From assembly GCF_003177035.1 (NCBI RefSeq), contig NZ_CP029488.1, forward strand, positions 4,036,501 through 4,100,500: a DNA stretch of 64,000 nt, written 5' to 3'. Below the pieces are notes generated by a model. The model ran no database searches. It was not told the origin of the DNA and saw only the letters and a program-made list of their open reading frames with translations. Origin of the DNA: Salinisphaera sp. LB1. GTDB taxonomy: Bacteria; Pseudomonadota; Gammaproteobacteria; Nevskiales; Salinisphaeraceae. Every line of letters starts with the position of its first letter. The first letter of the stretch is position 1. Below are positions 25,839 to 37,510 of this stretch, piece by piece. A program made the position numbers and the translations under genes.

Positions 25839-26966
25839 TCATTCCGATTGAGACAGCGCCGGCCGCGCCGTGATTTTCAGGTCTGTGCCCATCGGCTCGA
25901 TATTGTCGAACACCAGGGCCTGGGCGTCGTCGAGGCCGACCGCACCGGACAGCGCCATCAGCGCGCGGCCGTTGGCCCCGATAAGCAGCGGCGCAACATA
26001 AATCACGAACTCGTCGACCAGCCCGGCCCGGGTGAGCGCACCGGCCAGTGTCGGCCCGGCCTCCACCAGCACGTCGTTGATCTCGCGCTCGCCGAGAATC
26101 GCCAGGATACGCGGTAAATCCAGCCCGCCGTCGCCGCGCGGCACGACCCTGACCTCCGCGCCCACGGCTTCCAGCGTCCGCCGGCGTTCGCTGTCCTCGC
26201 TGGCCGTGACCACCAGCGTGGCGCCATCGAGGCCCAGCATGCGCGCATCCGCGCGCATGGCCAGATCGCTGTCCAGCACCACGCGCAGCGGCGGCACCCA
26301 GTCGCCCGGCAATCGTACATTGAGCGACGGGTCGTCCGCGGCAAGCGTGCCGTGCCCGATCAGTACGGCGCCCGATTCCGCGCGCAGACGATGGACATCG
26401 TCGCGCGCGACCTCACCGGTGATCCATTGACTGCTCCCGTCGGCCGCCGCGGTACGCCCGTCCAGGCTCATCGCCAGCTTGATGCGTACGCGCGGGCGTC
26501 CCTGCGCCATCCGCAGATTGAAACCGGCATTGAGTGCGGCACAGGCCTCGGCCATGACCCCGGTGACGACCTCGATACCGGCAGCGCGCAGGGCCGCGAT
26601 GCCCTGCCCGTTCACGGCCGGGTTCGGGTCCTGGGCGCCGATCACGACCCGGGCCACGCCGGCCTCGATCAGCGCCTTCGTGCAGGGCGGCGTGCGGCCG
26701 CTGTGACTGCAGGGTTCGAGGGTGACGTAGACGGTGGCCCCTTTCGGGTCGTTGCCGCGGGCGCGCACGTCGTCCAGCGCCTGCACCTCGGCATGGCCCT
26801 CACCGGCACGCTGGTGCCAACCCTCGCCGCGCACGACGTTACCCTGCGTAATCACGCAGCCCACCCGCGGGTTGGGCCGCGTCGTGTACCAGCCGCGGCG
26901 CGCGAGTTCCATCGCGCGCTGCATGAAAAAGGCGTGCAAAGGCTGGCGGCGCTCGATCGCGCTCAT
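25839..26966 (-). CDS. ribD: Bifunctional diaminohydroxyphosphoribosylaminopyrimidine deaminase/reductase RibD
   Basis: RibD (375 residues) carries out the deaminase and reductase steps of riboflavin synthesis. The deaminase half has the zinc motifs [10 protein letters not shown] and [11 protein letters not shown], preceded by [11 protein letters not shown]. The reductase half contains [26 protein letters not shown] and [24 protein letters not shown]. Its start overlaps the nrdR stop by 4 bp (ATGA) and ribE follows after 4 bp, so nrdR-ribD-ribE form a tight unit. Confidence 0.97.
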   Translation of the reverse strand: MSAIERRQPLHAFFMQRAMELARRGWYTTRPNPRVGCVITQGNVVRGEGWHQRAGEGHAEVQALDDVRARGNDPKGATVYVTLEPCSHSGRTPPCTKALIEAGVARVVIGAQDPNPAVNGQGIAALRAAGIEVVTGVMAEACAALNAGFNLRMAQGRPRVRIKLAMSLDGRTAAADGSSQWITGEVARDDVHRLRAESGAVLIGHGTLAADDPSLNVRLPGDWVPPLRVVLDSDLAMRADARMLGLDGATLVVTASEDSERRRTLEAVGAEVRVVPRGDGGLDLPRILAILGEREINDVLVEAGPTLAGALTRAGLVDEFVIYVAPLLIGANGRALMALSGAVGLDDAQALVFDNIEPMGTDLKITARPALSQSE

Positions 26967-27469
26967 GACGAGTTCTTTCCAGCATCGATCAACGGCAGCT
27001 GGCCGCTATCCCGGCCCGGCGTGGATTCCAGCCGCTCGATTTCCTCGCGGAACGCCTGGACGTCCTCGAAACGACGATACACCGAGGCGAAACGCACGTA
27101 GGCCACCTGGTCGAGTTCGCGCAGTTCGTCCATCACCCATTCACCCAGCTTGCGCGAGGCCACATCCCGCTCGGGATCGGCGCGCAGGCGCTGCTGGATA
27201 TGGCTGACGGCGGTATCCACCGCTTCCGGGCCGACCGGGCGCTTGTACAACGCCCGGGTGATGCCCCGGCGCAATTTGGCCACATCGAACGGCTCGGGTG
27301 TGCCGTCGTTCTTGACGATACGCGGCATCAGCAACTCGGCCGTTTCGAACGTGGTGAACCGGGTATGGCAGTTCGGACATTCGCGCCGACGCCGCACCTG
27401 ACTGCCCTCGGCGGCCAGGCGGGAATCGACCACGCGGGTGGCGCGTTCGTCGCAGAAGGGGCACTGCAC
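26963..27469 (-). CDS. nrdR: Transcriptional repressor NrdR
   Basis: NrdR (168 residues) is a zinc-ribbon and ATP-cone protein that represses ribonucleotide-reductase genes according to nucleotide state. The zinc ribbon is [19 protein letters not shown] with the second Cys pair in [17 protein letters not shown]; the ATP-cone starts at [14 protein letters not shown] and includes [15 protein letters not shown]. No NrdR box or reductase gene is intact in this window; only an nrdA fragment occurs in the island. It follows glyA by 30 bp, the standard context. Confidence 0.97.
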   Translation of the reverse strand: MQCPFCDERATRVVDSRLAAEGSQVRRRRECPNCHTRFTTFETAELLMPRIVKNDGTPEPFDVAKLRRGITRALYKRPVGPEAVDTAVSHIQQRLRADPERDVASRKLGEWVMDELRELDQVAYVRFASVYRRFEDVQAFREEIERLESTPGRDSGQLPLIDAGKNSS

Positions 27470-27499
27470 GATAAAAACCGGCCTCGCGCGGCGCCGGTA

Positions 27500-28789
27500 T
27501 CAGGCCGCGCCGCGCGTAGCCGCGCGATACACCGGATAGCGCGAGCACAGTTCGGCCACCGCCGAACGGACCCGCGAAACTTGCGCATCGACATCGCCGC
27601 CGTCGGCGTGGGTGTCGAGCACGTCGCAGATCCAGGTTGCGACCTGGCGCATGTCGTCCACGTTGAAGCCGCGCGTCGTGGCCGCGGGCGTGCCGATACG
27701 CAGGCCGGAGGTCACAAACGGCGAGCGCGGATCGCCGGGCACGGCGTTCTTGTTGGCGGTGATATGCGCCCTGCCGAGCAGGGCCTCGGCATCCTTGCCG
27801 GTGATGTCCTGCTTGACCAGGCTCACCAGCATCAGATGGTTGTCGGTACCGCCCGAGACCACGTCGTAGCCGCGCTCGACGAATACATCGGCCATCGCGG
27901 TGGCATTGTCGACGATGCGCTGGGTATAGCTCTGGAAATCGGCGTCGAGCGCCTCCTTGAAGGCCACGGCCTTGGCCGCGATGACGTGCATGAGCGGGCC
28001 ACCTTGCGTGCCCGGGAAAACGGCCGAGTTGAGCTTCTTGTACAGCTTCTCATCGCCGGCCGCGGACAGAATCAGGCCGCCCCGAGGGCCGCGCAGTGTC
28101 TTGTGCGTGGTGGTGGTGACCACATGCGCATGCGGCAACGGGCTCGGATAGATGCCGGTGGCGACCAGGCCGGCCACATGGGCCATGTCGACCAGCAACC
28201 AGGCATCGACGCTGTCGGCGATCCGGCGCATGCGCGCCCAGTCGATAGCGCGCGAATAGGCCGAGAACCCGCCGATGATCATCTTCGGCTTGTGTTCCTG
28301 TGCCAGGCGTTCGATTTCGTCGTAGTCGAGCCGGCCGGTCGCCTCGTCGAGACCGTACTGCACGGCGTTATAATTCTTGCCGGAGAAGTTGGGCGCGGCG
28401 CCATGGGTAAGATGGCCGCCGGCGTCCAGGCTCATGCCGAGGATGGTATCGCCCGGCTTGACCAGCGCCAGAAACACGGCGGCGTTGGCCTGGGCACCGG
28501 AATGCGGCTGCACGTTGGCGAAGTCGCAGTTGAACAGCTTACAGGCGCGCTCGATGGCCAGTTTTTCGGCCACATCGACGTATTCGCAGCCACCGTAGAA
28601 GCGCTTGCCCGGGTAGCCCTCGGCGTACTTGTTGGTCAGCTGCGAGCCCTGGGCTTCCATGACACGCGGACTGGTGTAGTTCTCCGACGCAATCAGCTCG
28701 ATGTGGTCTTCCTGGCGCTGATCCTCGTCGGCGATGGCAGCCGCCAGTTCGGGATCGAATTCGGCAATACGCTGGTCGTCATGAAACAT
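27500..28789 (-). CDS. glyA: Serine hydroxymethyltransferase
   Basis: GlyA (429 residues) interconverts serine and glycine while charging tetrahydrofolate with a one-carbon unit; the cofactor is PLP. Family features are [20 protein letters not shown] at the start, [14 protein letters not shown], the PLP-lysine motif [16 protein letters not shown] and [22 protein letters not shown]. Length is normal (E. coli GlyA has 417). It is upstream of nrdR with a 30-bp spacer and probably shares its promoter region around 28790-28910, where I see no clear riboswitch. Confidence 0.98.
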   Translation of the reverse strand: MFHDDQRIAEFDPELAAAIADEDQRQEDHIELIASENYTSPRVMEAQGSQLTNKYAEGYPGKRFYGGCEYVDVAEKLAIERACKLFNCDFANVQPHSGAQANAAVFLALVKPGDTILGMSLDAGGHLTHGAAPNFSGKNYNAVQYGLDEATGRLDYDEIERLAQEHKPKMIIGGFSAYSRAIDWARMRRIADSVDAWLLVDMAHVAGLVATGIYPSPLPHAHVVTTTTHKTLRGPRGGLILSAAGDEKLYKKLNSAVFPGTQGGPLMHVIAAKAVAFKEALDADFQSYTQRIVDNATAMADVFVERGYDVVSGGTDNHLMLVSLVKQDITGKDAEALLGRAHITANKNAVPGDPRSPFVTSGLRIGTPAATTRGFNVDDMRQVATWICDVLDTHADGGDVDAQVSRVRSAVAELCSRYPVYRAATRGAA

Positions 28790-28911
28790 GTTGAAACTCC
28801 GCTCAGGCGAAAAACGAAAAAGATCACACGAACGCGCCGTAGCGGCGAGCGCGCGACAGGCTCGAAAGCCGTCTGCAATCCTGACAGTCTAGCTCAGCCC
28901 GCCGCTGTTCT

Positions 28912-30738
<1,827 letters not shown>

Positions 30739-30810
30739 GGCGCGCGCCTCAAGCCTCGCAAAAGAGCGCGAGTCTACCAAGAGCCCGGCCCCGGCCGGTA
30801 GCCCGGCGTA

Positions 30811-30855
30811 AATAATTCGGGTCGAGCCGCGCACTTGGCGGGCGCGGCTCGACCC
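30811..30855 (-). terminator. Strong hairpin after the FmdB-like gene, likely terminator
   Basis: Perfect 14-bp inverted repeat GGGTCGAGCCGCGC (30819-30832) with GCGCGGCTCGACCC (30842-30855), 9-nt loop, starting 6 bp after the stop of the FmdB-like gene. On the minus strand it is followed by the AT-rich GAATTATTT, a weak T tract. Confidence 0.65.
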
Positions 30856-30860
30856 CAGCA

Positions 30861-31223
30861 TCAATCGCTACCCGCGCTCGACGATTTGGGCGCCGGCGTC
30901 GCGCTTTTCGACTCGCCGCTCGCTTTGCTGCCCGCATCCGCCGATTTCGACTCGCCGCCCGACGACGCACCGCCACCCGACGACTCGCCGTCCGAAGACG
31001 ACTTCGACGCAGCGCCGTCGCCGGTGACGTTGCGGCGGTTATCGGATTTGAAGTCGGTCTCGTACCAGCCGCCGCCGGCCAGACGAAAACCCGCGGCCGA
31101 GACCTTGCGCTTGAGCGCGGCCTGGCCACAGGCCGGACAATCGGTCAGCGGCGCATCGGACAGCTTCTGCAGCTTCTCCAGCGGCTCACCACAATTCGTA
31201 CACACATATTCATAAATCGGCAT
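30861..31223 (-). CDS. FmdB-family zinc-ribbon protein
   Basis: A 120-residue protein starting with the FmdB/CxxC-CxxC regulatory domain: [20 protein letters not shown], then [22 protein letters not shown]. The two CxxC pairs would bind one zinc. The segment [10 protein letters not shown] is typical of the family in proteobacteria. The C-terminal half (from about residue 70) is a low-complexity Ser/Gly/Lys/Ala tail and probably disordered. Function is unknown; FmdB was named from a regulator in Methylophilus. It precedes aspS on the same strand, as in many gammaproteobacteria, with a strong hairpin in between. Confidence 0.93.
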   Translation of the reverse strand: MPIYEYVCTNCGEPLEKLQKLSDAPLTDCPACGQAALKRKVSAAGFRLAGGGWYETDFKSDNRRNVTGDGAASKSSSDGESSGGGASSGGESKSADAGSKASGESKSATPAPKSSSAGSD

Positions 31224-31268
31224 TTCCGGGCTCCCAGTGCCAATCGTCGGATTGAAACGCGGCGTATT

Positions 31269-32621
31269 TTATCCCACCGCGCGCAGCGCGCCAGAGGCGG
31301 CAGAGCGTCCGATGCCGTAATACGCGAAACCCGCGGCAGCGACATATGACGGCTTGTAGATGTTGCGGCCGTCGACCAATACCGGCTGCCGCATGCGGCG
31401 CGCCAAGTCGTTGAAGTCCGGCGTCCGGAAAATATGCCACTCGGTGACCAGTACGAGCGCATCGGCATCCGTGGCGGCCTCCTCGGCGTTCCGGCAAAGC
31501 ACGAGATCATCGCGCGCCCCGTAGATGCGGCGCGTCTCATCCATCGCTTCGGGATCGAAGGCATGCACCGTAGCGCCGGCATGCCAGAGCGCTTCCATCA
31601 GGGTACAGGCCGGCGCTTCCCGCATGTCATCGGTATTCGGCTTGAACGCCAGGCCCCACAGTGCAATGGTCTTGCCGGCGAGGTCGCCGCCGAAGTGCGC
31701 GTACAGCTTGTCGAACAGTACCGTTTTCTGGCGGTTGTTGACGCGCTCGACGGCGTTGATGATCTCGGTGTCGTACCCGATCTTGGCTGCGGTATGCGCC
31801 AGCGCGCGCACGTCCTTGGGAAAACACGAGCCACCGAAACCGCACCCCGGGTAGATGAAGTGATAGCCGATGCGATGATCGGCCCCAATCGCCTTGCGTA
31901 CCTGTTCGATGTCGGCTTCGAGCCGATCGGCCACCTGCGACAGCTCGTTCATCAGGCTGATCTTGGTCGCCAGCATGATATTGGCCGCGTACTTGGTCAG
32001 CTCGGCCGAGCGGAGATCCATCACCATGGTGCGGTCGTGCTGGCGATTGAACGGCGCATACAGGGCACGCAGATGATCGGCCGCGCGCTCGTTGTCCACC
32101 CCCACCACTATGCGATCGGGCTTCATGAAATCGTCGATCGCGGCCCCTTCCTTGAGGAATTCCGGATTGGAGGCCACATCGAACGTCACCGTCACGCCGC
32201 GCGCGGCGATCGCCTTGGCCAGCTGTTCGCGCACTCTGTCGGCGGTACCCACGGGCACGGTCGACTTGGTGATGACCAGGCGATAATCGTTCATGTGCTG
32301 GCCGATCGTCTCGGCGACCTTGAGCACGTACTTGAGATCGGCACTGCCATCCCCGTCCGGCGGCGTGCCCACAGCAATGAACTGGAGCATGCCATGCTCG
32401 ACGGCGGCCGCGGCGTCGGTCGTGAAACGCAGGCGGCCGGCGTCTACGTTTTCGTGCACGAGCGCTTCCAGCCCCGGCTCGAAGATCGGCATTTCACCGC
32501 GCGTCAGCCGCGAAATCTTGTCTTCGTCGATATCGACGCACACCACATGATTGCCGCTGTGGGCCAGACATGCCCCGGTGACCAGACCGACGTAACCAGT
32601 GCCGAAGATCGTGATGCGCAT
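31269..32621 (-). CDS. ugd: UDP-glucose 6-dehydrogenase
   Basis: A 450-residue nucleotide-sugar dehydrogenase that oxidises UDP-glucose to UDP-glucuronate using NAD. The Rossmann start is [20 protein letters not shown]. Catalytic features include the Cys in [18 protein letters not shown] and the Lys/Asn pair in [21 protein letters not shown]. The C-terminal domain begins around [37 protein letters not shown] take the ATG at 32621, which sits directly before the Rossmann motif; the frame opens at 32705. Context suggests exopolysaccharide or lipopolysaccharide precursor supply. Confidence 0.95.
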   Translation of the reverse strand: MRITIFGTGYVGLVTGACLAHSGNHVVCVDIDEDKISRLTRGEMPIFEPGLEALVHENVDAGRLRFTTDAAAAVEHGMLQFIAVGTPPDGDGSADLKYVLKVAETIGQHMNDYRLVITKSTVPVGTADRVREQLAKAIAARGVTVTFDVASNPEFLKEGAAIDDFMKPDRIVVGVDNERAADHLRALYAPFNRQHDRTMVMDLRSAELTKYAANIMLATKISLMNELSQVADRLEADIEQVRKAIGADHRIGYHFIYPGCGFGGSCFPKDVRALAHTAAKIGYDTEIINAVERVNNRQKTVLFDKLYAHFGGDLAGKTIALWGLAFKPNTDDMREAPACTLMEALWHAGATVHAFDPEAMDETRRIYGARDDLVLCRNAEEAATDADALVLVTEWHIFRTPDFNDLARRMRQPVLVDGRNIYKPSYVAAAGFAYYGIGRSAASGALRAVG

Positions 32622-32712
32622 GATGACCCCTTGTGCTGAGTAGGCGGGAAAGCGGTTGGACGGTTCGCCAATGTGCGTTTTATCGACAATGAAGCGAACG
32701 CGCAATGCGCAC

Positions 32713-32740
32713 CAAAAAAAAGCCGCAAACCCTGCGGCTT
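32713..32740 (-). terminator. Terminator of the tRNA-Ala/tRNA-Glu transcript
   Basis: 8-bp stem AAGCCGCA (32720-32727) with TGCGGCTT (32733-32740) and a T tract on the minus strand formed by the A run at 32714-32721. It lies 25 bp past the tRNA-Glu gene, which is therefore terminated here. Confidence 0.93.
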
Positions 32741-32764
32741 GCGGCCTTTGGCCATTGACGAAAA

Positions 32765-32840
32765 TGGCGTCCCCAAGGGGATTCGAACCCCTGTCGCTGC
32801 CGTGAAAGGGCAGTGTCCTAGGCCTCTAGACGATGGGGAC
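32765..32840 (-). tRNA. tRNA-Glu (anticodon TTC)
   Basis: Cloverleaf on the minus strand: acceptor GTCCCCA with TGGGGAC, D arm in CGTCTAGAGGCCTAGGACA, anticodon stem-loop CTGCCCTTTCACGGCAG with anticodon TTC, T arm GGGGTTCGAATCCCC. CCA is encoded at 32765-32767. Confidence 0.97.
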
Positions 32841-32846
32841 TGACTT

Positions 32847-32922
32847 TGGTGGAGCCAGGCGGGATCGAACCGCCGACCTCAACACTGCCAGTGTTGCGCT
32901 CTCCCAGCTGAGCTATGGCCCC
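32847..32922 (-). tRNA. tRNA-Ala (anticodon GGC)
   Basis: Cloverleaf on the minus strand: acceptor GGGGCCA with TGGCTCC, D arm AGCTCAGCTGGGAGAGC, anticodon loop CTGGCAG (anticodon GGC), T arm CGGTTCGATCCCG. CCA is encoded at 32847-32849. It is 6 bp upstream of tRNA-Glu in the same direction, so the two are probably co-transcribed. Confidence 0.97.
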
Positions 32923-32983
32923 GATGACCTTGCGAGCGGCGCATTATAGACACGCGATCCGCCGTTGCCAACCCTCCGCTTGA

Positions 32984-34066
32984 TTATTTTTGTACGGCCG
33001 AGATCAGCGCCTCGATGACGCGATCCTGATCCGCGCTGTCGAGATAGGGATGCATCGGGATGCTGAGCACGCGCCCGGCGGCCGCATCTGATTCGGGCAT
33101 CGGCACATCCGAATACAGCGGCGGCTGACGATTGAGCGGCACCGGATAGTACACCGCACTCGGAATGCCGGCGGCGTCGAGCCGGCTGCGAACGACATCG
33201 CGATCGTCAACCTGGATTGTGTACTGTGCATACACGCTGGTGGCGCGCTCATCGAGTACCGGCGTGACGACATGCCCGGCCAGCCCCTCTCGATAACGCG
33301 CGGCCACACGCTCCCGGCGCACGACCTCATCGTCGAACACATCCAGCTTGGCCAGCAGCACCGCTGCCTGCATCGTATCCAGCCGGCCATTGATGCCAAG
33401 CATCGGATGATGATAAGGCGCCGTCTGTCCGTGATTGCGCAACTGACGCATGCGTTCAGCCAGATCGGCATCGGTGGTGAACGCCGCCCCGCCGTCGCCG
33501 TAGCACCCCAACGGCTTTGCCGGGAAGAACGAGGTCGCCGCCAATAGCGACGCACCGCACGAGCGTTGTCCGGCAAACGTCGCACCAAAACTTTGCGCAC
33601 CATCCTCGATCACCGGCAGGCCGTGGCGCTCGCCGATGGCGTTGATCGCCGGCATATCGGCCATCTGCCCGAACAGGCTCACCGGCATTATCGCCTTGGT
33701 GCGCGGCGTGATGGCGGCCTCGATGCGACTGGCATCGATGTTGTAGGTCGACGGATCGATATCCACGAATACCGGCGTCGCGCCCAGCAGGCCGATCATC
33801 TCGCCGGTGGCGATAAACGTGAACGGGCTCGTGATCACCTCGTCCCCCGTGCCGATGCCCAGCGCCATCAGGGTCACCAGCAACGCATCGGTGCCGCTGG
33901 AAAGCGCCACGCAGTGCGCTGCCCCCGTGTATTCAGCCAGCCGCCTTTCCAATATCTCGATTTCCGGGCCGTTCACATAGCGGCCATGATCGAGCACGGC
34001 ATGGATGCCCGCGTCCATCTCTGCCTTGATGCGCCGATACTGCGCCTGAAGATCGATCAACTGCAT
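32984..34066 (-). CDS. wbpE: DegT/DnrJ/EryC1 PLP aminotransferase, WbpE-like
   Basis: A sugar aminotransferase of about 360 residues that closely follows WbpE, which transaminates UDP-3-keto-GlcNAcA during synthesis of di-N-acetylated mannuronic acid for O-antigen. Visible motifs: LSSGTDALLVTLMALGIGTGDEV, IEDGAQSFGATFAG for cofactor binding, the PLP-lysine region TSFFPAKPLGCYGDGGA and RHGQ-like NHGQTAPYHHPMLGINGRLD. The ATG at 34066 has GGGG 8 nt upstream and is preferred over a GTG at 34075. No wbpA, wbpB or wbpD is in the window, so the exact sugar is inferred only by likeness; ugd 0.4 kb away fits a surface-sugar role. Confidence 0.88.
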   Translation of the reverse strand: MQLIDLQAQYRRIKAEMDAGIHAVLDHGRYVNGPEIEILERRLAEYTGAAHCVALSSGTDALLVTLMALGIGTGDEVITSPFTFIATGEMIGLLGATPVFVDIDPSTYNIDASRIEAAITPRTKAIMPVSLFGQMADMPAINAIGERHGLPVIEDGAQSFGATFAGQRSCGASLLAATSFFPAKPLGCYGDGGAAFTTDADLAERMRQLRNHGQTAPYHHPMLGINGRLDTMQAAVLLAKLDVFDDEVVRRERVAARYREGLAGHVVTPVLDERATSVYAQYTIQVDDRDVVRSRLDAAGIPSAVYYPVPLNRQPPLYSDVPMPESDAAAGRVLSIPMHPYLDSADQDRVIEALISAVQK

Positions 34067-34186
34067 GACGGCCACCCCGAAGCCCGGAAACTGTTGTCAA
34101 CGGCGGGAAGTCTAGCATCGGCCATGCTGAACACAGCCGATACACGTTGACCGTCGCAAAATGCGCGGATAAACTTCGCATTCTTC

Positions 34187-34261
34187 GGGCGGTTAGCTCA
34201 GCGGTAGAGCACTGTCTTCACACGGCAGGGGTCACTAGTTCGAATCTAGTACCGCCCACCA
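34187..34261 (+). tRNA. tRNA-Val (anticodon CAC)
   Basis: Cloverleaf on the plus strand: acceptor GGGCGGT with ACCGCCC, D arm AGCTCAGCGGTAGAGC, anticodon stem CTGTC/GGCAG with loop TTCACAC (anticodon CAC), T arm CTAGTTCGAATCTAG, then ACCA. The mobile region begins directly after its 3' end, which is a common integration spot, but I found no second copy of the tRNA 3' end at the far side. Confidence 0.95.
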
Positions 34262-34489
34262 TTAATTTCAGTTAGTTATAGACGCTTTGCGCAATCCGCA
34301 GATTCAGCGATGTGAGTCTTAATAACGCCCTATTAACGAGCGTTCGGACTAACGAATCCCGTCTCGGATCGCGCTTATCAACCGATGAGCGTAGTCTCGG
34401 CCGTTGTATTGGCCTCAGCGAGGTCCACCGGACTCGCGTCAGGACTGGCCGAAGATGTACCAATCGAAAGAGACTCCGCGCTCAGTCTA

Positions 34490-34675
34490 GGATACTGGGC
34501 TTGCAGCCAGCGGTCGCTAGACAGATCATCTTTGTGCAAGCACCAATGAGCCTCAAGCAGATGGGCCACGATCGCCGCGTGTCGGCCCCGGCCTGAGGCC
34601 TGTCGATGACTGGCAATCCGCTGGTCGCGATGGAAGACTCCCACTGTGGTCTGGTTATAACGCAGATCAACCTCT
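34490..34675 (-). pseudogene. C-terminal remnant of an IS21 IstA transposase
   Basis: On the minus strand the reading EVDLRYNQTTVGVFHRDQRIASH followed by an AHLLEAHW segment matches the C-terminal Mu-type region of IS21 IstA proteins, which typically reads V-x-V-R-Y...TTVEIFHRG-x-R-V-ASH. A stop codon lies just upstream in the same frame, and no IstB follows. It fills part of the 445-bp gap between tRNA-Val and the IS630 element; I see nothing else in that gap. Confidence 0.55.
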
Positions 34676-34708
34676 CAGCTGACCAAAGCATCGGTCACTG
34701 AGCAGTTA

Positions 34709-35817
34709 CTAACCCATTCAAAAGTAAAGCCACGTCACCTTGCGTATTGGCATTCGGGGTGACGGAAAAACGCAGCGACCTTGTCGGGCAGTTTTTGCAG
34801 GGAATGCAGGAGCGATCGCGCCTGCATCTTGAGTTCGTCCTTGCTCGCGATAGCACCGCGACCCAGCCGACTCTTCACATACCCCCACACCTGCTCATCC
34901 GGATTGAGCTCGGGCGAATAGCCCGGCAGGAAGAACAACTCGACGCGGCCGTCGAGGGCCTCCAGCGTCCGTCGGACGCGCTTGGCGCGATGTGTGGGAT
35001 GGCCATCGACGATGAGAAAGACTTTTTCGTCCGCCGCCGTATCGGCGGCCAGCCGCTGGATGAATCCGGCAAAGACCTCGGCCGTGACCGTGCCCTCGAC
35101 GAGCTGGAAGCGCAACGACCCGCCGGGACTGATCGCCGACACGAGGTTGATCGAAAAGCGCGCTCCGGTGGCTTCAACAATCGGCGTTTCTCCTGTCGGC
35201 GCCCAGGTCGTGCCGGCGTGATAATCCGAGCGCACCCCGGATTCATCGGCAAAATAAATCCGCGCACGCTCGCGTTGGGCGCGCCGTCGAATCTCCGGAT
35301 AGACCCTCTGCTTCCATTCGGCGACCGCCTCGGGGGATTGCTGCCAGGCCCGGCGTAGCGGGCGCTGCGGCGTAAAACCCAAGCGGCGGAGTACGCGACC
35401 CATCGTCACGGCCGAAACCCGCACCCCACGCTCGCGACGCAGCAATTCCCGCACGATGTCGCGAGTCCACAAAGCAAACGCAAAGCGATACTGACGCGGG
35501 CCACTGTCCCGCAAGGCGCCGGACAGCCACTGTAGGTCGGCTGCAGTGAACTTGGTCGGCCGACCCGATTTCGCGCGATTGTAGAGTGCCTCTCGCCCCC
35601 CGTGATGGGCGCGTTCCAGCCACCGATACACGGTCCGGCGATTCACTCCCAACGCCTCGGCCATCGCCTCCGGACTTTCGCCTTGCGCGATTTGATCCAC
35701 GGCCCGCAACCGAATCGCCTCTTTCGACTGCGCGTCCAGATGACGGCCGTCATTGCTGCGATTCGTACTCATGATCACAGAACCTATCATATGAGGTTCT
35801 ACTTATGAACGGATTAG
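34709..35817 (-). mobile_element. IS630-family insertion sequence
   Basis: The element is bounded by inverted repeats of about 23 bp: CTAACCCATTCAAAAGTAAA at the left (from 34709) and, reading the right end in reverse, CTAATCCGTTCATAAGTAGA (ending at 35817), with most positions identical. TA dinucleotides flank both sides (34707-34708 and 35818-35819), the expected target duplication of this family. The single transposase ORF lies inside, so the element looks complete. Confidence 0.9.
34735..35772 (-). CDS. IS630-family transposase
   Basis: A 345-residue DDE transposase. An N-terminal helix-turn-helix (SPEAMAEALGVNRRTVYRWL) with a second DNA-binding module (RAKSGRPTKF) is followed by the catalytic domain: first Asp in IYFADESGVRSDYH, second Asp in VFLIVDGHPTH, Glu in the PELNPDEQVWGYVKSRLG motif. 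The frame is unbroken and opens at 35790; I take the internal ATG at 35772 (MSTNRSND) as the likely start. Because both ends and all catalytic motifs are intact, the element may still be mobile. Confidence 0.93.
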   Translation of the reverse strand: MSTNRSNDGRHLDAQSKEAIRLRAVDQIAQGESPEAMAEALGVNRRTVYRWLERAHHGGREALYNRAKSGRPTKFTAADLQWLSGALRDSGPRQYRFAFALWTRDIVRELLRRERGVRVSAVTMGRVLRRLGFTPQRPLRRAWQQSPEAVAEWKQRVYPEIRRRAQRERARIYFADESGVRSDYHAGTTWAPTGETPIVEATGARFSINLVSAISPGGSLRFQLVEGTVTAEVFAGFIQRLAADTAADEKVFLIVDGHPTHRAKRVRRTLEALDGRVELFFLPGYSPELNPDEQVWGYVKSRLGRGAIASKDELKMQARSLLHSLQKLPDKVAAFFRHPECQYAR

Positions 35818-35819
35818 TA

Positions 35820-36492
35820 TGGCTGTCAAGTTCGACGTGATAGCCGATAAAGAGACGCAGGCACGCTTGATATTGCACATGCGCGAAGGTGTTGGCGAGC
35901 TATATGCAGATTCTGGTGTATGCGGACTTGATCAAGCGTCGCGCTGGTCGTCGTTGCACTCGCGCGCCTGCTCAATGCAGTCGACGAATATTGCGCCTTG
36001 CTCGAGGCGTTCGAGTCATGGATAGCCGCGTGGCCGGCGCCAGCAAGAAGATTTAGTGCCGGAACTGGGCAGGATCCAGCGCTCGACAGCATGACCCCCG
36101 GCTCAGCCTTGTCTTTTGCACGCGACACGCAACAGTCGCCACGCCTCAGTCTTACGCCAGCGCCGGTCGACGGACTTAATGTCCGGCGGGTAGCGCTTGG
36201 CCCGTAAAGCAGCTACCTAAACCTAAATCGCCGGGGTAACGCTCTCCGTGCGCTGAGACGTGAAGAAAGCAAGAGGGTCCAACTTGGCCCCATTGCAACC
36301 AATTGAGCCGTGCGAAATCTGGCCGGCACGGTCGCGCAGCCTGCATCAGTCCCTTTGCTCAAAAAAAACCTGCATGTGTTTTTGAATCGGTCCGGTTACC
36401 CCTCGGCTCTTGCGAGCATGGTACACGCAACGGAGGTTGGCCATCCCAGCCGCCGCTACTGAGCATCACTGATTTAGACAGGCAGGACCTAA
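35820..36492. other. Gap between IS630 and the AlpA-like gene; probable decayed ORF
   Basis: No intact gene is convincing. On the plus strand, pieces in different frames suggest a decayed coding region: MAVKFDVIADKETQARLIL at 35819, then QILVYADLIKRRAG around 35905, then LLNAVDEYCALLEAFESW to about 36050. I do not recognise the protein. From about 36130 to the AlpA-like gene the sequence appears non-coding and includes a run of eight A at 36361-36368. Confidence 0.35.
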
Positions 36493-36723
36493 ATGACTGA
36501 TTCGAAAACTTTAACTACGCGCTCCGCGGCCTTGTACCTAGGTATCTCCGAATCCTGGCTCCGGCAGCGACGCTGCTATGGCCCGAGGCATGGCGAAAAA
36601 CCCGGGCCACCGTACGTGAAACTCGGTGGTGCAATCCGGTACAGGCGGACCGACCTGGACTTGTGGCTAGCCGACCAACTTGTTGTGACCAGCACAGATC
36701 CGGAAGGCCGGGAGACGGGATAG
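36493..36723 (+). CDS. AlpA/excisionase-like helix-turn-helix protein
   Basis: A 76-residue DNA-binding protein of the MerR-like HTH_17/AlpA type found in integrative elements, where such proteins act as excisionases or activators of the integrase promoter. The domain reads LTTRSAALYLGISESWLRQR with a wing around PPYVKLGGAIRYRRTDLDLWL. The start ATG at 36493 has a GGCAGGA ribosome site 6 nt upstream. It is followed at once by a decayed IS1595 transposase and lies 5.4 kb from the integrase, so the original partner is uncertain. Its frame is intact. Confidence 0.8.
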   Translation: MTDSKTLTTRSAALYLGISESWLRQRRCYGPRHGEKPGPPYVKLGGAIRYRRTDLDLWLADQLVVTSTDPEGRETG

Positions 36724-36804
36724 ATGGACCGTACGACCGCACACGCGCTGCCTGACTTACGTGGATGCATATACGACGACAATTATCTGGCCAAGCGTGT
36801 TGCC

Positions 36805-37245
36805 TCATCGCTAAGGCACCGAGGCGCAGTGCGAAGCCGCGTTGATCAGATCGCGCCGGCCGCAGGGTTTCATCTGTCCGAGTTGTCGCGGTCATTTGAG
36901 CAAGACGCTCGAACGCGCCGACCGCACACAGTGGCAGTGTCTGGCGGTGCCGGCACCAGACCACGGCAACGGCGGGTACGGCCTTCACTGCCCCAAGCCG
37001 ACGGCCGGGTTCCGGGCCATGCATCGGCCCACCCAGGCCAAGAACAATGTCTCGGCGCTGGAATTGATGCGCCATCTGGGGGTCGGCTACAGCGCCGCGT
37101 GGCAGATCAAACATAAGATCCTGCAAACCATGATGGGTCGGGAGTCACGCCGCCAGTTGTGCGGCCGGGTCGAGATCGACGATGCGTACATCGGCGGAGA
37201 ACGGCCCGGCAAGTGCGGTCGCGGCTCGCCCAAAAAGATCCTGAC
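36805..37245 (+). pseudogene. Decayed IS1595-family transposase (copy 1)
   Basis: The frame from about 36812 shows GTEAQCEAALIRSRRPQGF and a CPSC zinc motif, then, after small shifts, TQAKNNVSALELMRHLGVGY, SAAWQIKHKILQTMMG and CGRVEIDDAYIGGERPGKCG, all characteristic of IS1595 transposases. The second half, with the rest of the DDE/DDN domain, is missing: recognisable sequence stops near 37245 where an IS91 remnant on the other strand begins. The middle section (about 36940-37020) is frameshifted relative to family members. It is not functional. Confidence 0.8.
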
Positions 37246-37257
37246 CACTGGGCGTGA

Positions 37258-37510
37258 GCGAGTTATTGACAGTTGGTGCCGTGACGATTGCGGCAGCTGT
37301 TATACGCGATGCGTTGATGTCCGCAGCCATCGCAGGCGTCGATATGGCCGCCGAGCACCGCGCGCGGTGCGGGACGCGGCGATCGCCTGCATCACACGCC
37401 GTTGCAGGCAGGACAGTACGCGCTCGTGCGCGGCCCGAAAGGCCACACCGTAGCGGCGGAAGATATCCGCCACCTCCAGCCCAGGCGCGCCACCGCAGAG
37501 CCGATCAGAC
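37258..37510 (-). pseudogene. N-terminal remnant of an IS91-family transposase
   Basis: Minus-strand reading gives PGLEVADIFRRYGVAFRAAH, then LQRRVMQAIAASRTA, then after a frameshift LGGHIDACDGCGHQRIAYNS with a CRNRH, which is the zinc-binding N-terminus of IS91 Y2-type transposases. The expected CPKC that closes the motif is corrupted and a stop follows. The catalytic Tyr-containing domain is absent. It sits directly downstream of a tyrosine-recombinase fragment on the same strand, matching the recombinase-transposase pair seen in many IS91-like elements. Confidence 0.75.
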